Of a stretch of 64,000 nucleotides of DNA, positions 51,675-61,286 are shown piece by piece. A program made the translations under genes and the position numbers. How positions within the stretch are numbered: position 1 is the stretch's first letter; the number at the start of each line of letters is the position of its first letter. This stretch comes from Pannonibacter phragmitetus DSM 14782 (lineage in GTDB: Bacteria > Pseudomonadota > Alphaproteobacteria > Rhizobiales > Stappiaceae), in assembly GCF_000382365.1 (NCBI RefSeq), contig NZ_KB908232.1, positions 36,362 through 100,361 on the forward strand. The letters are read 5' to 3'. Below the pieces are notes generated by a model. It saw only the letters and a list, made by a program, of their open reading frames with translations, had not been told where the DNA came from and made no database searches.

Positions 51675-54259
51675 GAACTGCGGTCCAGCGGCAGAGGCGC
51701 AATGGCCGGAGCGGCTTCAGGCTTTGCCTTCAGGATGCGCAGATCCTCCAAGTCCAGCCCTTCATCGGCAAAAAGCGCCGCCAGCGTCTCCCGGCGGCTG
51801 AGGAAACCGGCCAGCGTTTCGTCCTCGGCAGCGCGCAGCGTGACATAGCTGCTGGTGCCGCGCAGGCCCGCCGCTGCCTCCACCAGCCCGCCTTCGGGCA
51901 GATCAAGGCTGAAGCGCACGCGCCATTCCGGTCCCTTGGGGTCGGCCGGCACATCAGGATTTTGCGGATCACGCGAGATCCTGAGGCTGAGGACCCGCGA
52001 TTGGCCGTCGATCAGCACCGGCAGATCCAGCGACACATCCACGGGCCGCGCCGCCGGTGCACCTGAGGACGTTCCCGCTGGGGCAGCCCCTGCCGTGGCG
52101 CCCGAGACGGCACGGGCCTGCCCGGCCTGGGATTCCTGCGCGGCGCCCTTGCCTGCGGCCCGCGCCATGTCCCGGATCAGATATTCCGCCGCCATGCGCG
52201 AGACGGATTGCAGCCGCACGCGCTCGCCAACCTCTGCGCCGGTCTTTTGCGCCAGCGCCGCGGCAGTTTCCGGATCGAGACTGGACGGCATGCCCCCGCG
52301 GCCCGCCTGTGCCGCCCCCTTGCGGCCGGAGGGCAGCTGCGGCTGGGCGGCCAGAGCCTCATCGGCAAGGCCTGCCAGCCGCACCAAGAGCATGGTCAGG
52401 CCGTCCGTCTTTTGCGGCACATCGCCCTTGCGCTGCAGACCGGCCGCCATGGCGCCGGTGGCGGATGCGGCAAGCCCGAGAACTGCATCCACCGCAGCCT
52501 TCAGCCTTGCCGGATCGGACAGGCTGTCCGCATCCGCCTGCAAGCCCTTCAAGGCCTCGACAAGCTTCTGTCCGGCAGGCGGAAGCGCAGCCGTGTCCAG
52601 CTTGCCGGCACTGGCCATGAGCGCGGACAGCACCGTGCGAGCCTGCGCCGGTTCGGCAAGCGCCGCCTTAAGCGCCTGCGGGTCCAGCGCCCGCGCGGCT
52701 TCACCTGCCGCCGTCAAGGGCCCCGGCCCGCGCGCCAGAGCCTGAAGCTCCGCCTCCGTCTGCGCACCGGACAGGGAAGGCCGTGCGAGTGTGGCACCTG
52801 AACCGGCCGCAGCCGGCGCGGGCGAAGGCACAGACACAGGCCCCTGCATAGTGGTGCCGGAAGCCGGGCCAGAAGCGGGCAAGGAAGCAGGCGGGCCTGC
52901 GATCTGCGCTGGCGCAGTGGCTGTGGCTGAATTTGAGGCAGCGGTACCGGCATTTGCCGGGGATGACTGGCCAAGACCCGGCGCCATCTGAGGTGCCGCA
53001 GCAAGGCCAGATGCGGGAGCTGTAGCGGCCTGACCGGGAGCAGCCCCGGAAGGCACGGCCGCTCCGGCCGGCAGTCCGGCGGCGGACGGGACTGCGGGCT
53101 TTGCCGCACCAACTCCCTCCGCGCCCGTGCCGGTGGAGCCAGCTGCGGCAGCGGAGGATGGTGGCGCGGACGGCAAGGATGGAGCAGGCTGCGGACCGGC
53201 TGCCTGACCTTGGGCCAGACTCTGGGCCTGCCCCTGTGGCTGGGGCTGGGCTGGCACCGGGCTTGCTCCCGGATTGGCCGCCTGATTGGGTCCGGGCCCG
53301 GCCTGCTGGCCCACAGTCTGACCCAGTATCTGACCTGATATCTGGCCCTGCCCGGCAGAAGCTGAAGGAGCGGGCACCGTTCCTGCCGCTGGCACCTGTG
53401 CGGGAGATCCGGCAGCTCCACTTCCTGCGGCCTGCCCCGGGCCCGGCGCAGACGGTGCCATCCCCGAAGGTGCCGCACCTGCAACGGGTGCCTGAGCGGT
53501 TGGTTGAGCGCGCCCTGCCGTGTCCGTGACGGCAGGTGCTGGCGGCTGCAAGCCTGCTTGCGGCGAAGGCTGAACGCTCCCCTGTCCTCCTGCCGGAGCA
53601 GAGGCAGCAGCCTGCCCGCCCGCAGGCGTGCCGGGAGCCGCAGCCAAACCGGTTGCTGCAGCACTGGATACTGGAGAACCAGAAGCGGCAGAGCCGGATG
53701 CAGAGGCCGCAGGGCTCGGCCCAGACGTAGCCGCCGGAGCATTCGTATCGGCCTTCAACAGGACAAAGGTGGACAGATCGACATTTGCCAGCACAGGCCG
53801 GGCCTGGGCCGCTCCGGTCTGGAGGGCGGCTTGCGCGGGCGTGGCGCCGCCTGCAGCCTGATCCAGCGCAGCAGCGGATTTGAGCTGCTGGGCCTGAAGG
53901 CTTGCATCGGACGTTGCCTGACCGGGAGCAAGACCTGTGGCCGGGCTGGCGCCTGCCCCACCGTTTTGACCCGCATTCACCTGCGGCTGGCCGCGCCCCT
54001 GAAGCGCAGCTTCATCGGCACTCACCTGCAGCAGCATGGCGGGGGCAGGCTGCTTGACCTCGATCAGCACCGGCGTTCCGGCGGGCAGCGGCAGATCCGC
54101 CTTCACATCGAGCCGGGCAGAACCGACCGCGAGCCGCATCATGCCCTCAGGCGCGCCGCTCACCACCTGACCGCGCAACTGCGCACCGGCGGGCAGTGCC
54201 TCAAGCGCTGGACCCGCCGCCTGGGTGGGCGTCATCTGGCCGGTTGAAACCTGCGTCAC
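51671..54259 (-). CDS. FliK-like hook-length control protein, low-complexity middle
   Basis: An 862-residue protein. An N-terminal segment (1-90) contains AQLRGQVVSGAPEGMMRLAVGSARLDVKADLPL. A roughly 400-residue middle is made almost only of Ala, Pro, Gly, Gln and Ser. The C-terminus (about 730-850) is a Flg_hook-like domain (LDLPVLIDGQSRVLSLRISRD, WRVRFSLDLPEGGLVEAAAGLRGTSSYVTLRAAEDETLAGFLSRRETL). The architecture fits a FliK-type ruler. The GTG at 54259 follows GGGGAAGGG; an ATG at 54235 is an alternative. Translational overlap with the FlhB-like gene supports a joint function. Confidence 0.72.
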   Translation of the reverse strand: MTQVSTGQMTPTQAAGPALEALPAGAQLRGQVVSGAPEGMMRLAVGSARLDVKADLPLPAGTPVLIEVKQPAPAMLLQVSADEAALQGRGQPQVNAGQNGGAGASPATGLAPGQATSDASLQAQQLKSAAALDQAAGGATPAQAALQTGAAQARPVLANVDLSTFVLLKADTNAPAATSGPSPAASASGSAASGSPVSSAAATGLAAAPGTPAGGQAAASAPAGGQGSVQPSPQAGLQPPAPAVTDTAGRAQPTAQAPVAGAAPSGMAPSAPGPGQAAGSGAAGSPAQVPAAGTVPAPSASAGQGQISGQILGQTVGQQAGPGPNQAANPGASPVPAQPQPQGQAQSLAQGQAAGPQPAPSLPSAPPSSAAAAGSTGTGAEGVGAAKPAVPSAAGLPAGAAVPSGAAPGQAATAPASGLAAAPQMAPGLGQSSPANAGTAASNSATATAPAQIAGPPASLPASGPASGTTMQGPVSVPSPAPAAAGSGATLARPSLSGAQTEAELQALARGPGPLTAAGEAARALDPQALKAALAEPAQARTVLSALMASAGKLDTAALPPAGQKLVEALKGLQADADSLSDPARLKAAVDAVLGLAASATGAMAAGLQRKGDVPQKTDGLTMLLVRLAGLADEALAAQPQLPSGRKGAAQAGRGGMPSSLDPETAAALAQKTGAEVGERVRLQSVSRMAAEYLIRDMARAAGKGAAQESQAGQARAVSGATAGAAPAGTSSGAPAARPVDVSLDLPVLIDGQSRVLSLRISRDPQNPDVPADPKGPEWRVRFSLDLPEGGLVEAAAGLRGTSSYVTLRAAEDETLAGFLSRRETLAALFADEGLDLEDLRILKAKPEAAPAIAPLPLDRSS

Positions 54260-54394
54260 GGCATGCGCCCTTCCCCGAACTTGCGCTCACTGACCCGCAT
54301 ATTGTTCGGCCTGGCTTGATCGGGGTCAAGGCGCAAAGCTGTTTGCCGGAGAAATATGAGCCAAATCCGGGGCTGCCCGGCAGGAGGAAGTTTC

Positions 54395-54649
54395 ATGAGC
54401 TGGATGGACAGACTGAACGAACGTGCTGAACTGATGGGCCGCATGATGAGTGCCATCGGTGCCGTCAACAAGCCAAACGCGGGTTTCAGCGGCGCAAATG
54501 ATCTGCGCGTAGCGGCCACCCGCTGCCTCAGCTGCGGCCACACCAAGCAATGCCGGGAGTGGCTGGATGCGCATCCGGAAGGTGCCGCCCATGCTCCTGC
54601 AATCTGCCCGAATGCCAATCTCTTCAAGGAATGGACCCGCTACGGCTGA
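54395..54649 (+). CDS. Small DUF6455-like zinc-binding protein
   Basis: An 84-residue protein: MSWMDRLNERAELMGRMMSAIGAV, then RCLSCGHTKQCREWLDAHPEGAAHAPAICPNANLFKEW. Three or four cysteines with a conserved His suggest a small metal site, as in the alphaproteobacterial DUF6455 family. The function is unknown. AGGAGGAAG precedes the ATG at 54395. Confidence 0.72.
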   Translation: MSWMDRLNERAELMGRMMSAIGAVNKPNAGFSGANDLRVAATRCLSCGHTKQCREWLDAHPEGAAHAPAICPNANLFKEWTRYG

Positions 54650-54676
54650 TCCACACCGCCGCTCAGAGTGCTGACA

Positions 54677-54979
54677 TCAAGCCTTCTGCGCCTTGCGCCG
54701 GACGATAAGGTGCACCACCAGAGCCAGAATGCCGCCGCCGGCAAACCGGAAGGGAAAGGCGGCGAGCGGGCCTGCCTGCGCTGCGAACTGAGGCAGCCCG
54801 ATGGAGCGCAGCAGCGCGTCAGCCATCAGCGAAAACACCGCTGCGGCAAAGGCCGCGATGATGATCTGACGCCGCTGGGCCGCAAAATAGCCCATGACGG
54901 CGCCGATCACGAGCGCGATCGGATTGAGAAGTCCGGCGAATTCGAAAAGATCCGCCCACATGGCTGAAACATCAATCAT
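54677..54979 (-). CDS. Small membrane protein of unknown function
   Basis: A 100-residue protein with three predicted hydrophobic helices (IALVIGAVMGYFAA, IIIAAFAAAVFSLMADALL, GGGILALVVHLIV) and a Lys/Arg-rich end. I do not recognise the family. It is convergent with the DUF6455-like gene, 27 bases apart. Confidence 0.6.
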   Translation of the reverse strand: MIDVSAMWADLFEFAGLLNPIALVIGAVMGYFAAQRRQIIIAAFAAAVFSLMADALLRSIGLPQFAAQAGPLAAFPFRFAGGGILALVVHLIVRRKAQKA

Positions 54980-55081
54980 GCGCGCACTCTAGCCCGCGAT
55001 CGCTCCGCTGGCGAGCCTTTGCAGGGCCTGCGCGGCGTTTTCACACAGGCGGGGTGACCGCTCATATCCTGGAAAGCAAAA

Positions 55082-55108
55082 AAGGCGCGGGAGCTGCCCC
55101 CGCGCCTT
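55082..55108 (-). terminator. Intrinsic terminator of the opgGIH operon
   Basis: AAGGCGCGGG and CCCGCGCCTT form a 10-bp stem. On the reverse strand it is followed by TTTTTTGC, about 26 bases after the opgH stop. Confidence 0.85.
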
Positions 55109-55133
55109 GACTGTCAAACACTCACTGCCTGGC

Positions 55134-56927
55134 TCAGACCGCCTGCGCTGCCTTGGCCGCGAGCGGCGTCGTGGGCGCATTGGCGCCAGCTTCCAGTGTG
55201 CGCTCAAGATCGGCAATCACCGGCTCAGGGTTCATCTCGAAAGGCGTGACGAACAGTCGGAGCCGGCGGAAAGCCTGCCCCACCATTACGGATGACGTGA
55301 GGAAGACCAGAAGCGGTGCCAGCACCAGCGGCAGGGCAATCGGCATCAGCCAGAATTGCAGGTCCGGTGTGTAGTTATAGGCGAAGACCATGGCGGCAGC
55401 ACCACCGATGGTCATCCACCATGTCGCCTTGATGCTGTCCCAGAAGGACATGGAGCCATCGGCGCGGTCAGCCGCAGGCCAGCCGGAATCGGCCCCGAGC
55501 AGGATCTGCAAAACGGACCGGCTCTGGAACATCATGTGTACCGGCGCCAGCATCGAGGTGAAGACAAGCTCGAGAAACGCCGTCAGGGTCACACAGATGG
55601 CGCCGCCGAAGTTGCGGGAATCCCGCCGCACCAGCGCCCGCACCAGCAGGATGGCCTTGGGCAGGATCAGAAGCGCCACCACGCCGAACAGCAGCGCCAG
55701 AGCCGTGGTCGTCTCCGGATGCGGGAACACCGGGAATGGCGAGGACGCATCGAAATAGACCGGCGGCGGCGCGAACAGCGGCGCGGCAAGGCTGGCGATG
55801 ATGAAGATCAGCCAGATCGGCGAGGACAGATAGGCGAAGATCCCCTGCAGGATCGAGATGCGGCTCCACAGGCGGAAGCGCGGCGCGATCAGCAGCCGGG
55901 CGTGCTGCAGGTTGCCCTGGCACCACCGCCGGTCACGCTTGGCATAGGCCACGATATTGGCCGGAGCCTCCTCATAGGAGCCTTCCAGATCCGGGTCGAC
56001 GCGCACGGTCCAGCCGTCACGGGCCAGCATCGCCGCTTCCACCGTGTCGTGGCTGAGAATATGCCCGCCGAACGGCGGCTTGCCGGTAAGCGCGCCCATG
56101 CCGCAGCTTTCGGCAAAGGCCCGCACGCGGATGAGTGCGTTATGGCCCCAGAACGGCCCCTCAGAGCCCTGCAGCGCTGCCACACCGCGGGTGAAGACCG
56201 GGGAATAGAAGGCGGCCGAGAACTGCAGCATCCGGCCAAACAGGGTGCTGAGACCAATGACCTGCGGCAGGGCCTGCAGCAGCGCGAGCTTCGGCTCAGC
56301 CTCCATGCGGCGTACCATCTCGATGATGGTTTCGCCGCGCATCAGACTGTCGGCATCCAGCACCAGCATGTAGGAATAGGCGCCGCCCGAAGTGCGGATA
56401 AAATCCGCGATATTGCCGGCCTTGCGGCCCACATTCGGGCTGCGGTTGCGGTAATAGAGATGCCCGCCCGCCTTCAGGCTGATCAGTGCCGAACGGTAGG
56501 CCTCGTTCTCGGCAGCCACACTGGGCGCCTTTGTCGAATCCGACAGCACATGCACATCGAAAAGATCGATGTAGCCGGCAGCCTCGATGGAGCGGTACAT
56601 GGCCGCAATCCGGGCAAAAACGGGACCGGTGTCTTCATTGTAGACCGGCACCAGAATGGCTGTCCGCCCGGTCGGACGGCCCTGCACGGCATGCACCTGC
56701 GGCGGCGTGAAAAGCACACCCAGCAGCGCCGTACAAGCGCCCCAGGCCAGCCAGAATGCGGTGATGACAATCAGCGTAATACGCAGAACGTCAACCCAGT
56801 CAAACCCGTCCGACTGAACCACCGTGCCAAACATGGAAGCGGCGGCAACCGTCAGGGTCGCCGCCAGCACGAAAGCTCCAATACGCCGGATTGCCACCGC
56901 GAGGCGGCTTTCCCCCGACCCTATCAT
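55134..56927 (-). CDS. opgH: Osmoregulated periplasmic glucan glucosyltransferase OpgH
   Basis: A 597-residue membrane GT2 enzyme. Two N-terminal helices precede the catalytic domain (LVPVYNEDTGPVFARI, SDSTKA, LVLDADSLMRGETI, GHNALIRVRAF, ILSHDTVEAAML and the RRWCQGN motif), then a cluster of C-terminal helices. It polymerises the beta-1,2-glucan backbone from UDP-glucose and feeds it to the periplasm. It is shorter than the 847-residue E. coli OpgH because it lacks the long N-terminal region. It starts five bases after the opgI-like stop. Confidence 0.93.
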   Translation of the reverse strand: MIGSGESRLAVAIRRIGAFVLAATLTVAAASMFGTVVQSDGFDWVDVLRITLIVITAFWLAWGACTALLGVLFTPPQVHAVQGRPTGRTAILVPVYNEDTGPVFARIAAMYRSIEAAGYIDLFDVHVLSDSTKAPSVAAENEAYRSALISLKAGGHLYYRNRSPNVGRKAGNIADFIRTSGGAYSYMLVLDADSLMRGETIIEMVRRMEAEPKLALLQALPQVIGLSTLFGRMLQFSAAFYSPVFTRGVAALQGSEGPFWGHNALIRVRAFAESCGMGALTGKPPFGGHILSHDTVEAAMLARDGWTVRVDPDLEGSYEEAPANIVAYAKRDRRWCQGNLQHARLLIAPRFRLWSRISILQGIFAYLSSPIWLIFIIASLAAPLFAPPPVYFDASSPFPVFPHPETTTALALLFGVVALLILPKAILLVRALVRRDSRNFGGAICVTLTAFLELVFTSMLAPVHMMFQSRSVLQILLGADSGWPAADRADGSMSFWDSIKATWWMTIGGAAAMVFAYNYTPDLQFWLMPIALPLVLAPLLVFLTSSVMVGQAFRRLRLFVTPFEMNPEPVIADLERTLEAGANAPTTPLAAKAAQAV

Positions 56928-56932
56928 GGATG

Positions 56933-57292
56933 TCAGCCCTCACCCACCGGCGGCTGAGCACCGAAAAGGCTGCGGAAACCAGCAGCCGAACGCAGGCGGG
57001 CCGGAACGAAATATCCCTGCAGGTCATGCTCGGGCATGGCCAGAGCGACCTGCGGCTGCGGCAGAGCCATGCAGGAGGCAACCAGACGCAGCGTCGCCGC
57101 ATCCCGGTCAGCCTGCGCAAGCAGATCTTCCGCCGTCCGGTCCAATCCAAGCACCGCAAGCGTCTCGGTTACCGCCTGCAAAAGCACGGCATCCTCGACG
57201 TCCGCCCGGCCGGTATGGGTGCTGACAAACTCCAAACCAGCTGAAACCGCTGACACTTCCGCATCTGCGGTAAAGTCCGTTTCAATCGACAT
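56933..57292 (-). CDS. opgI: OpgI-like small protein between opgG and opgH
   Basis: A 119-residue acidic protein without signal peptide or membrane segment: DVEDAVLLQAVTETLAVLGLDRTAEDLLAQADRDAATLRLVASCMALPQP. Rhodobacter sphaeroides has an opgGIH operon with a small opgI in this position; I assign the name by position and size rather than by recognised motifs. The ATG at 57292 follows GGAGG. An ATG at 57343 overlaps opgG. It could replace the regulatory N-terminal region missing from OpgH, which is a guess. Confidence 0.6.
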   Translation of the reverse strand: MSIETDFTADAEVSAVSAGLEFVSTHTGRADVEDAVLLQAVTETLAVLGLDRTAEDLLAQADRDAATLRLVASCMALPQPQVALAMPEHDLQGYFVPARLRSAAGFRSLFGAQPPVGEG

Positions 57293-57324
57293 AGAAGCCT
57301 CCAGGTCTCCCATGACAACCCCAT

Positions 57325-58908
57325 TCAAACCGTTTTGTTCCATTGGTACATCCAGGTCTCTGTCACTGCCTTGCCATTCAAGGACAGGGACAAGCTCATT
57401 TCGGACGGCTGGTTCGCATCTTCCCTGTAAAGGTCGAAGATGAAACGCCAGTGCCCCGGCTGCAGTTGCTGAAGCTGCGGGTTACGCACCTCCGCATTCT
57501 GAGCCCAAAGTTTCGGTTCAAGCGCCGCATCGCCGCCAATCGACAGCAGCGGTCCGCCCTTGAATTCGACGACGAATTTGCGCAGCGCACTGTCGTAATC
57601 CGAGGCCGCGCTGCCGCCGTGGCCGGTGCGGGTATCGGTGATCTGCGCAAGCTCCGTGCCCGGCTCCGGTTCGCGGCCCCAATACATGCGGTAGCGGAAG
57701 CGCAGCTCGGCACCGGCCTTCGCAGGCTCCGAGGGGATCCAGAATGCCGCAATGTTGTCGTGAATTTCCTTCTGGGAAGGAATTTCCGCCAGCATCACGT
57801 GGCCCTTGCCCCAGTCATCCAGCGGCTCGATCCACAAGGACGGACGGCGCTCGTATTTGGCTTCCGTGTCCTGATAGTTTTCGAAATTGCGGTCCCGCTG
57901 AATCAGCCCGAAACCCTGAGGCTTCTCGGCCGAAAAGAAGGACAAGGCCAGGTGGCGCGGGTTGACCAGCGGCCGCCACTGCCGCTCGCCGGACGCCTGA
58001 AGGATAAGCAAACCATCGCTGTCATGAACTTCGGGGCGGAAATCATCGAACCCCAGCCGGTCATTCTCGCCGTACAGATACATGGACGTCAGCGGCGCAA
58101 TGCCCAGACGGTCCACGTCGCCGCGCAGGAAAATACGCGCATCCACCTCGACCTCGGTATTGATGCCCGGCGTTACCACGAAGGCATAGCCCCCCGTCAC
58201 CCGCTCGCTCTCCAGCTCAGCCCAGATCTTGAGGCTGTTCTGCCCCGGCTGCGGCCGCTCGATGAAGAAACGCGTGAAGCGCGGAAACTCTTCCGGACGC
58301 CCGGCAGCCGTATCAATGGCCAGACCGCGCGCCGACAGGCCGTAGATCGACCCCTTGCCGAGGGCACGGAAATAGCTGGAGCCCAGGAAAGCGATCAACT
58401 CGTCCTTGTACTCGGGACGGTTAAGCGGATAGTGCAGCCGGAAACCGGCGACGCCGGGAAGATCCTGGCCTTCGAAGTCAGATGCATTGAGCGGCTCACG
58501 GTATTCGAAATCCGCGCCTGTGAAATGCAGCTCACGCAGGTTCGGCCCGTCGACCTCATAGATCTGGACCGGCGTGCTGTAGAGCCCGCCCGGGGGAAAG
58601 GCCTGCATTTCATAATTCACACCCGCATCACGCCAGACCGCCTTGTCCGGACGGAAACGGATGGCGCGGTACTGGTCGTAATCAAGCGTGGCGAAACGCT
58701 CCGGCAGCTCTGCAGCGCTTTCCTGATAGGCTTCGCGCGCCTTCTGGCGCATCTGCTCGACCATGGCATCAAAGGAAAAGGCGGGAGCTGCAGGGGCGGC
58801 TGCACCGCTATCCTGCGCAAACGCAACGCCCGGCGTCAGCCCCAGAGCACCTGCGAGGGAACCGAGACACAGCGAACTGGTCACAAGAAACTTGCGTCGA
58901 TCGATCAC
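57325..58908 (-). CDS. opgG: Periplasmic glucan biosynthesis protein OpgG/OpgD
   Basis: About 527 residues. A twin-arginine signal (DRRKFLVTSSLCLGSLAGALGL...AFA) is followed by the OpgG fold: FSFDAMVEQMRQKAREAY, YDQYRAIRFRPDKAVW, SYFRALGKGSIYGLSARGLAIDTA and EEFPRFTRFFIERP. The Tat signal is more typical of OpgD, and the operon position of OpgG; both are glucan-processing enzymes. The GTG at 58908 places the Tat motif at the N-terminus; a GTG at 58968 is the upstream limit. It heads the opgG-opgI-opgH operon. Confidence 0.88.
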   Translation of the reverse strand: MIDRRKFLVTSSLCLGSLAGALGLTPGVAFAQDSGAAAPAAPAFSFDAMVEQMRQKAREAYQESAAELPERFATLDYDQYRAIRFRPDKAVWRDAGVNYEMQAFPPGGLYSTPVQIYEVDGPNLRELHFTGADFEYREPLNASDFEGQDLPGVAGFRLHYPLNRPEYKDELIAFLGSSYFRALGKGSIYGLSARGLAIDTAAGRPEEFPRFTRFFIERPQPGQNSLKIWAELESERVTGGYAFVVTPGINTEVEVDARIFLRGDVDRLGIAPLTSMYLYGENDRLGFDDFRPEVHDSDGLLILQASGERQWRPLVNPRHLALSFFSAEKPQGFGLIQRDRNFENYQDTEAKYERRPSLWIEPLDDWGKGHVMLAEIPSQKEIHDNIAAFWIPSEPAKAGAELRFRYRMYWGREPEPGTELAQITDTRTGHGGSAASDYDSALRKFVVEFKGGPLLSIGGDAALEPKLWAQNAEVRNPQLQQLQPGHWRFIFDLYREDANQPSEMSLSLSLNGKAVTETWMYQWNKTV

Positions 58909-58968
58909 GTCAATTGCCCGAGGAGAGTGGGTCACCAGCGATGCAGGAAGGCCTTGGATGTCGCACAC

Positions 58969-59160
58969 GACACAAAGCGTTGCAACAATAATATGAGATA
59001 CTTAGGCCTCTCGTCCATCAAAATGCTGCAATGCGGCACCTTTTACCTCACGTTTTCTGAACACCTCACAAAACAGGAATACCAAACCCTTAATCCGGTC
59101 TTCCTTGGCATCCTTTTAGAAACGAAATGCGGCAGTAATTCGCAGAACGCAAAATAGGCT
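58969..59160. other. AT-rich intergenic region upstream of opgG
   Basis: A clearly AT-richer segment than its surroundings, with ATAATATGAGATACTTAGG at 58987-59005. It probably contains the opgGIH promoter on the reverse strand. No gene or repeat is seen. Confidence 0.4.
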
Positions 59161-60276
59161 TCATTGCTCGTTAACAATCAAGGCAACGCGGGCGCCAATG
59201 GCCATTGAAGCGGTCAGCCCGGGCGATTCGATCCCGAGAAGATTCACAAGACCGGCGATTTCGTGGCCAGCCTCAGTTTCGATGAGGAAATCTGCAGCAG
59301 CCTCTCCTTCACCTGTCAGTTTGGGGCGAATACCTGCATAGTCAGGCAGCAGAGCTTCACCGGGCAAATCCGGCCAATAGCGCCGGATCGCGGCATAAAA
59401 TCCATCCGCCCGGGCCGGATCGACCGTGTAGTCCTCCTCCGTGACCCATTCCACATCCGGTCCGAAGCGCCCCTGCCCTGCCAGATCGAGCGTCAGATGC
59501 ACGCCAAGGCCGCCCGGCTCCGGCACCGGATAGATCAGACGCGAGAACGGCGGGCGGGCGGACAGGCGGAAATAGTTGCCCTTGGCCATGTGGAAAGGCC
59601 GCTGCGGATAGCCGTCCAGCGTTGACAGCAGCCGCATTGCGGAAAGGCCGGCGCTGACCACGAGATGACGGCAGGACAGCCGGTAACCCTCCGGCCCCTC
59701 CATCAGCAAATCGAAGCCGCCACTGCTGCGGTGATGGATTGCGGCCACACAGCTGTGCAGCACCATCTGCCCGCCCTGCGAGGTGATGTCTCCCTCCAGT
59801 GCCTGCATGTAGCCGTGACTGTCGAGAATGCCGGTGGACGGTGACAGGAGCGCAGCCTCGCAGGCCAGCGCCGGCTCCAGCGCCTGCGCCTCAGCCCTCG
59901 TCAGAAACGCAAGGTCATGAACGCCATTGGCAGCAGCGCGGGCGGCAATGCTTTCCAGTTCCGCCACCTGCTCTTCAGAGGTTGCAACGATCAGCTTGCC
60001 GCAGCGCCGGTGGCCGATGCCGCGCGCCGCGCAATAGGCATAGAGCCGCTCCTTGCCTTCCACGCAAAGTTCGGCCTTCAGGCTGCCTTTCGGGTAATAG
60101 ATCCCTGCGTGAATGACTTCGGAATTGCGGGCGCTTGTCTCCGAGCCGATCAGCCCATGGCGCTCCAGCACCATGACCTCGCGCCCGCTTTCGGTCAAAG
60201 CACGGGCGGCGGCCAGCCCTACGGCACCCGCTCCGATGACAACAGCATCCACGTCAAACACGGCCTTCTCCAGCAA
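59161..60276 (-). CDS. FAD-dependent oxidoreductase (L-2-hydroxyglutarate dehydrogenase-like)
   Basis: A 371-residue DAO-family flavoprotein. The dinucleotide motif is [27 protein letters not shown], followed by [39 protein letters not shown], which is typical of LhgO-type enzymes, and near the C-terminus [16 protein letters not shown] and [17 protein letters not shown]. It likely oxidises L-2-hydroxyglutarate or a similar 2-hydroxy acid and passes electrons to quinone. It is monocistronic. Confidence 0.87.
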   Translation of the reverse strand: MLEKAVFDVDAVVIGAGAVGLAAARALTESGREVMVLERHGLIGSETSARNSEVIHAGIYYPKGSLKAELCVEGKERLYAYCAARGIGHRRCGKLIVATSEEQVAELESIAARAAANGVHDLAFLTRAEAQALEPALACEAALLSPSTGILDSHGYMQALEGDITSQGGQMVLHSCVAAIHHRSSGGFDLLMEGPEGYRLSCRHLVVSAGLSAMRLLSTLDGYPQRPFHMAKGNYFRLSARPPFSRLIYPVPEPGGLGVHLTLDLAGQGRFGPDVEWVTEEDYTVDPARADGFYAAIRRYWPDLPGEALLPDYAGIRPKLTGEGEAAADFLIETEAGHEIAGLVNLLGIESPGLTASMAIGARVALIVNEQ

Positions 60277-60332
60277 CGGCAGGAATAAATCCGGCAGAAA
60301 GGCTGGCAGAAGACCGCGCTCAACTCACAGCG

Positions 60333-61286
60333 TCAAGCCGAAAGGGCATCCAGATTGCCACCGAAAGCGGCATCAATCTGAGACCAGGGGGAGAAGATGC
60401 CATAGGTTCCTGGTTTGACTGTCTGCGTGCTCGCGGTCACATCCGTGTTGGAGCAGGACCCGACATTGATGCCGCAGAATGTGACATCGGTGCTCGTGCC
60501 CACCTGCGTGTAGACCGGACCGCCGCTGTCCCCCTCTTCGGAGGCATAGGACGCCAGAACCTGATTGGTCAGGGTCTGCGGCTCGTCATATTCGCCCACG
60601 GCGAAGGTGACGCTGACGCCGGTGGCAACCACCTGGCCCTCCTGCGGGGCCTCGTTGTTCATGCCCAGCATCTTCACACCAAGGCCGGGCACGATCACGT
60701 CATCCCCCGCAACACCCGTCACGCGCAAATAGGGCCCGGCAGCCGTCCAGATCTCTCCCTTGGTGACGGCGGCGGCGTCAGTCTTGGCAACGAAGGCAGC
60801 ATCGCAGCTGCCGTTCTTCCAGCTGGTGATCACCTGAACCTTGCCGATGTTGTCCTGCGGTACCTTGCTGTTCTGATAGACGGTCGTGTTCGTCTTGCTG
60901 ACCACATGCCCGGAGACGAGGACCCCGTGCTTGAGCGTGATGGATCCATCATCATAACTGCAGCCGATGCAGATGGTGCCTGTGAACTCCTGATAGCTGC
61001 GGTTCACCACCATCTGGATCCCGCCCACGACCGGGCGGATGCGGTCCTGATTGGACATGTGCCGGCGTGCCGTGAAGGGCTGAAGCCGCAGCGGCAGACC
61101 GCAGGTGAGATGGCGCAGATGCGCAAAGGTCTCCTCGGACGGACCTTCCCTGAAATCGAGCCCGGCCGTGAGGACGCCGGTTTCCCAGTCCACATAGGCC
61201 AGCGTCAGCGGCAGGTGGCCTTGGCCACGGGTCTGCATGGCGGCCGTCACGGCGCCATGCGCCTGCATCAGATAGTCTTCGATCAT
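60333..61286 (-). CDS. Trypsin-like (S1-type) serine protease without signal peptide
   Basis: A 317-residue protein. The catalytic triad can be placed at His127 (GVLVSGHVVS), Asp162 (GSCDAAFVAK) and Ser254 (EEGDSGGPVYT), with the oxyanion motif GDSGGP intact, like bacterial S1/alpha-lytic-type proteases. Residues 1-80 form an unfamiliar N-terminal domain with no hydrophobic signal, although the protease part has paired cysteines (ICIGCS, FCGINVGSC) that suggest disulfides. Either export is unconventional or the gene product is cytoplasmic. The ATG at 61286 is chosen; a start at 61301 adds five residues. Confidence 0.75.
   Translation of the reverse strand: MIEDYLMQAHGAVTAAMQTRGQGHLPLTLAYVDWETGVLTAGLDFREGPSEETFAHLRHLTCGLPLRLQPFTARRHMSNQDRIRPVVGGIQMVVNRSYQEFTGTICIGCSYDDGSITLKHGVLVSGHVVSKTNTTVYQNSKVPQDNIGKVQVITSWKNGSCDAAFVAKTDAAAVTKGEIWTAAGPYLRVTGVAGDDVIVPGLGVKMLGMNNEAPQEGQVVATGVSVTFAVGEYDEPQTLTNQVLASYASEEGDSGGPVYTQVGTSTDVTFCGINVGSCSNTDVTASTQTVKPGTYGIFSPWSQIDAAFGGNLDALSA

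Noticed and set aside
52714..53742. 342-codon Arg/Pro/Leu-rich reverse frame
   Set aside because: It lies wholly inside the FliK-like gene in another frame and reflects its repetitive GC-rich coding.
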